Assembly (NCBI GenBank): GCA_024763495.1 | Contig: JANTFJ010000214.1 | Span: 1 to 5,196 of the forward strand | DNA from: Desulfobulbaceae bacterium | GTDB lineage: Bacteria; Desulfobacterota; Desulfobulbia; Desulfobulbales; SURF-16 | Direction: 5' to 3' | DNA length: 5,196 nt | Shown: one piece after another, positions 4,896 to 5,196 of the stretch | Layout of the letters: each line of letters begins with the position of its first letter | Numbering within the stretch: position 1 is the first letter of the stretch | Program-made: the position numbers and the translations under genes | The notes under the pieces: generated by a model | Told to the model about the DNA's origin: nothing | Databases searched by the model: none | What the model saw: the letters and a program-made list of their open reading frames with translations, nothing else

Positions 4896-5196
4896 TTAAA
4901 CTTCGCTAAAGGGAAATTCCGGATCGGAAAGTAATTTCGCTATCCGTTTTTTTCCCTTGGTTTTATCGGTATGAAAATTGATCAGTTTTTCAATAATCGG
5001 GATAATTTCCTTTTCTTCGACATTCCTGGCAATGCGTCGGCCCGCTTTTGGTCTGGGCCCGCCTTTGCCGCCGGCATAAACATGAAAGCCGCCCCTGGAG
5101 GCAAAAATTCCGATATCGGTTATTACGGCGTTTGCGCAGTTTGCCGGGCAGGCTGACACGGCAATTTTTACCTTGGGTTTGACCATACGCCCCGTA
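4896..5196 (-). CDS. Siroheme/4Fe-4S nitrite/sulfite reductase-like protein, 5' part missing
   Basis: The frame stays open to the right edge of the window, so this is the C-terminal part of a gene. An ATG at 5186 gives 96 residues, but I think it is internal. The segment KIAVSACPANCANAVITDIG has Cys13 and Cys17 (numbered from that Met), the CxxxC half of the siroheme/4Fe-4S binding site of sulfite and nitrite reductases. The other half, a CxxxxxC motif, normally lies a few dozen residues earlier and would be outside the window. GGFHVYAGGKGGPRPKAG (32-49) fits the glycine-rich part of the same fold, and a helical tail follows. Small single-domain proteins of this group are common in anaerobes, including sulfate reducers, and most have unproven functions. 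The - strand kamA-like gene starts 11 bp later. Family is confident; exact reaction is not. Confidence 0.8.
   Translation of the reverse strand, partial: TGRMVKPKVKIAVSACPANCANAVITDIGIFASRGGFHVYAGGKGGPRPKAGRRIARNVEEKEIIPIIEKLINFHTDKTKGKKRIAKLLSDPEFPFSEV

Noticed and set aside
4896..5186. Treating the sulfite-reductase-like gene as complete from the ATG at 5186
   Set aside because: The frame continues upstream to the window edge, and starting here would omit the first cysteine pair of the siroheme/4Fe-4S site.
1..5196. tRNA, rRNA, CRISPR array, transposase or defence gene
   Set aside because: No cloverleaf, rRNA segment, regular spacer-repeat array, transposase or nuclease motif was seen on either strand.

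Overview
The window is bacterial and looks like a chromosomal segment from a Gram-negative, motile anaerobe. The best guess is Desulfobacterota (the former Deltaproteobacteria). This rests on gene content only: an flhG-fliA-cheY polar-flagellum regulatory run lies next to a KamA-type radical SAM aminomutase and a small siroheme/4Fe-4S sulfite-reductase-like protein. No rRNA or other marker gene is present to confirm it.

Layout. Positions 1-340 hold no convincing gene. They contain a dense set of inverted repeats: three overlapping stem options in 1-130, a 12-bp hairpin at 152-201 and a small dyad at 209-224. Positions 341-1237 encode FlhG, the MinD-like ATPase that sets flagellar number and place. 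Positions 1238-1537 are non-coding and carry a 128-bp palindromic repeat, an extra copy of one repeat end, and a weak sigma-28-like promoter candidate. Positions 1538-2335 encode the flagellar sigma factor FliA, 2379-2759 a textbook CheY, and 2768-3691 a single-pass membrane protein whose C-terminal domain looks FliL-like. The + strand run converges on a - strand pair. Between the two 3' ends sits a second copy of the palindromic repeat (3698-3808), followed by an AT palindrome and a 14-bp tandem repeat. On the - strand, a sulfite-reductase-like gene (4896-5196, cut by the window edge) is followed 11 bp later by a lysine 2,3-aminomutase-like gene (3817-4884).

How the genes work together. FlhG controls flagellar placement together with FlhF, whose gene is not in the window. 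FliA transcribes late flagellar and chemotaxis genes, CheY signals to the motor switch, and the FliL-like protein may act at the stator or basal body. The - strand pair is metabolic and has no evident link to motility.

The most notable structure is the pair of non-coding palindromic elements. They share a 48-nt core (35/48 identical, no gaps) with two compensated base-pair changes and matching TGTAACT/AGTTACA ends. This suggests a family of small mobile or structured-RNA repeats. I see no complete new biological system such as a defence island or CRISPR array. The genes are recognisable families, and the novelty is in the repeats, the membrane protein and the altered tail of the aminomutase.
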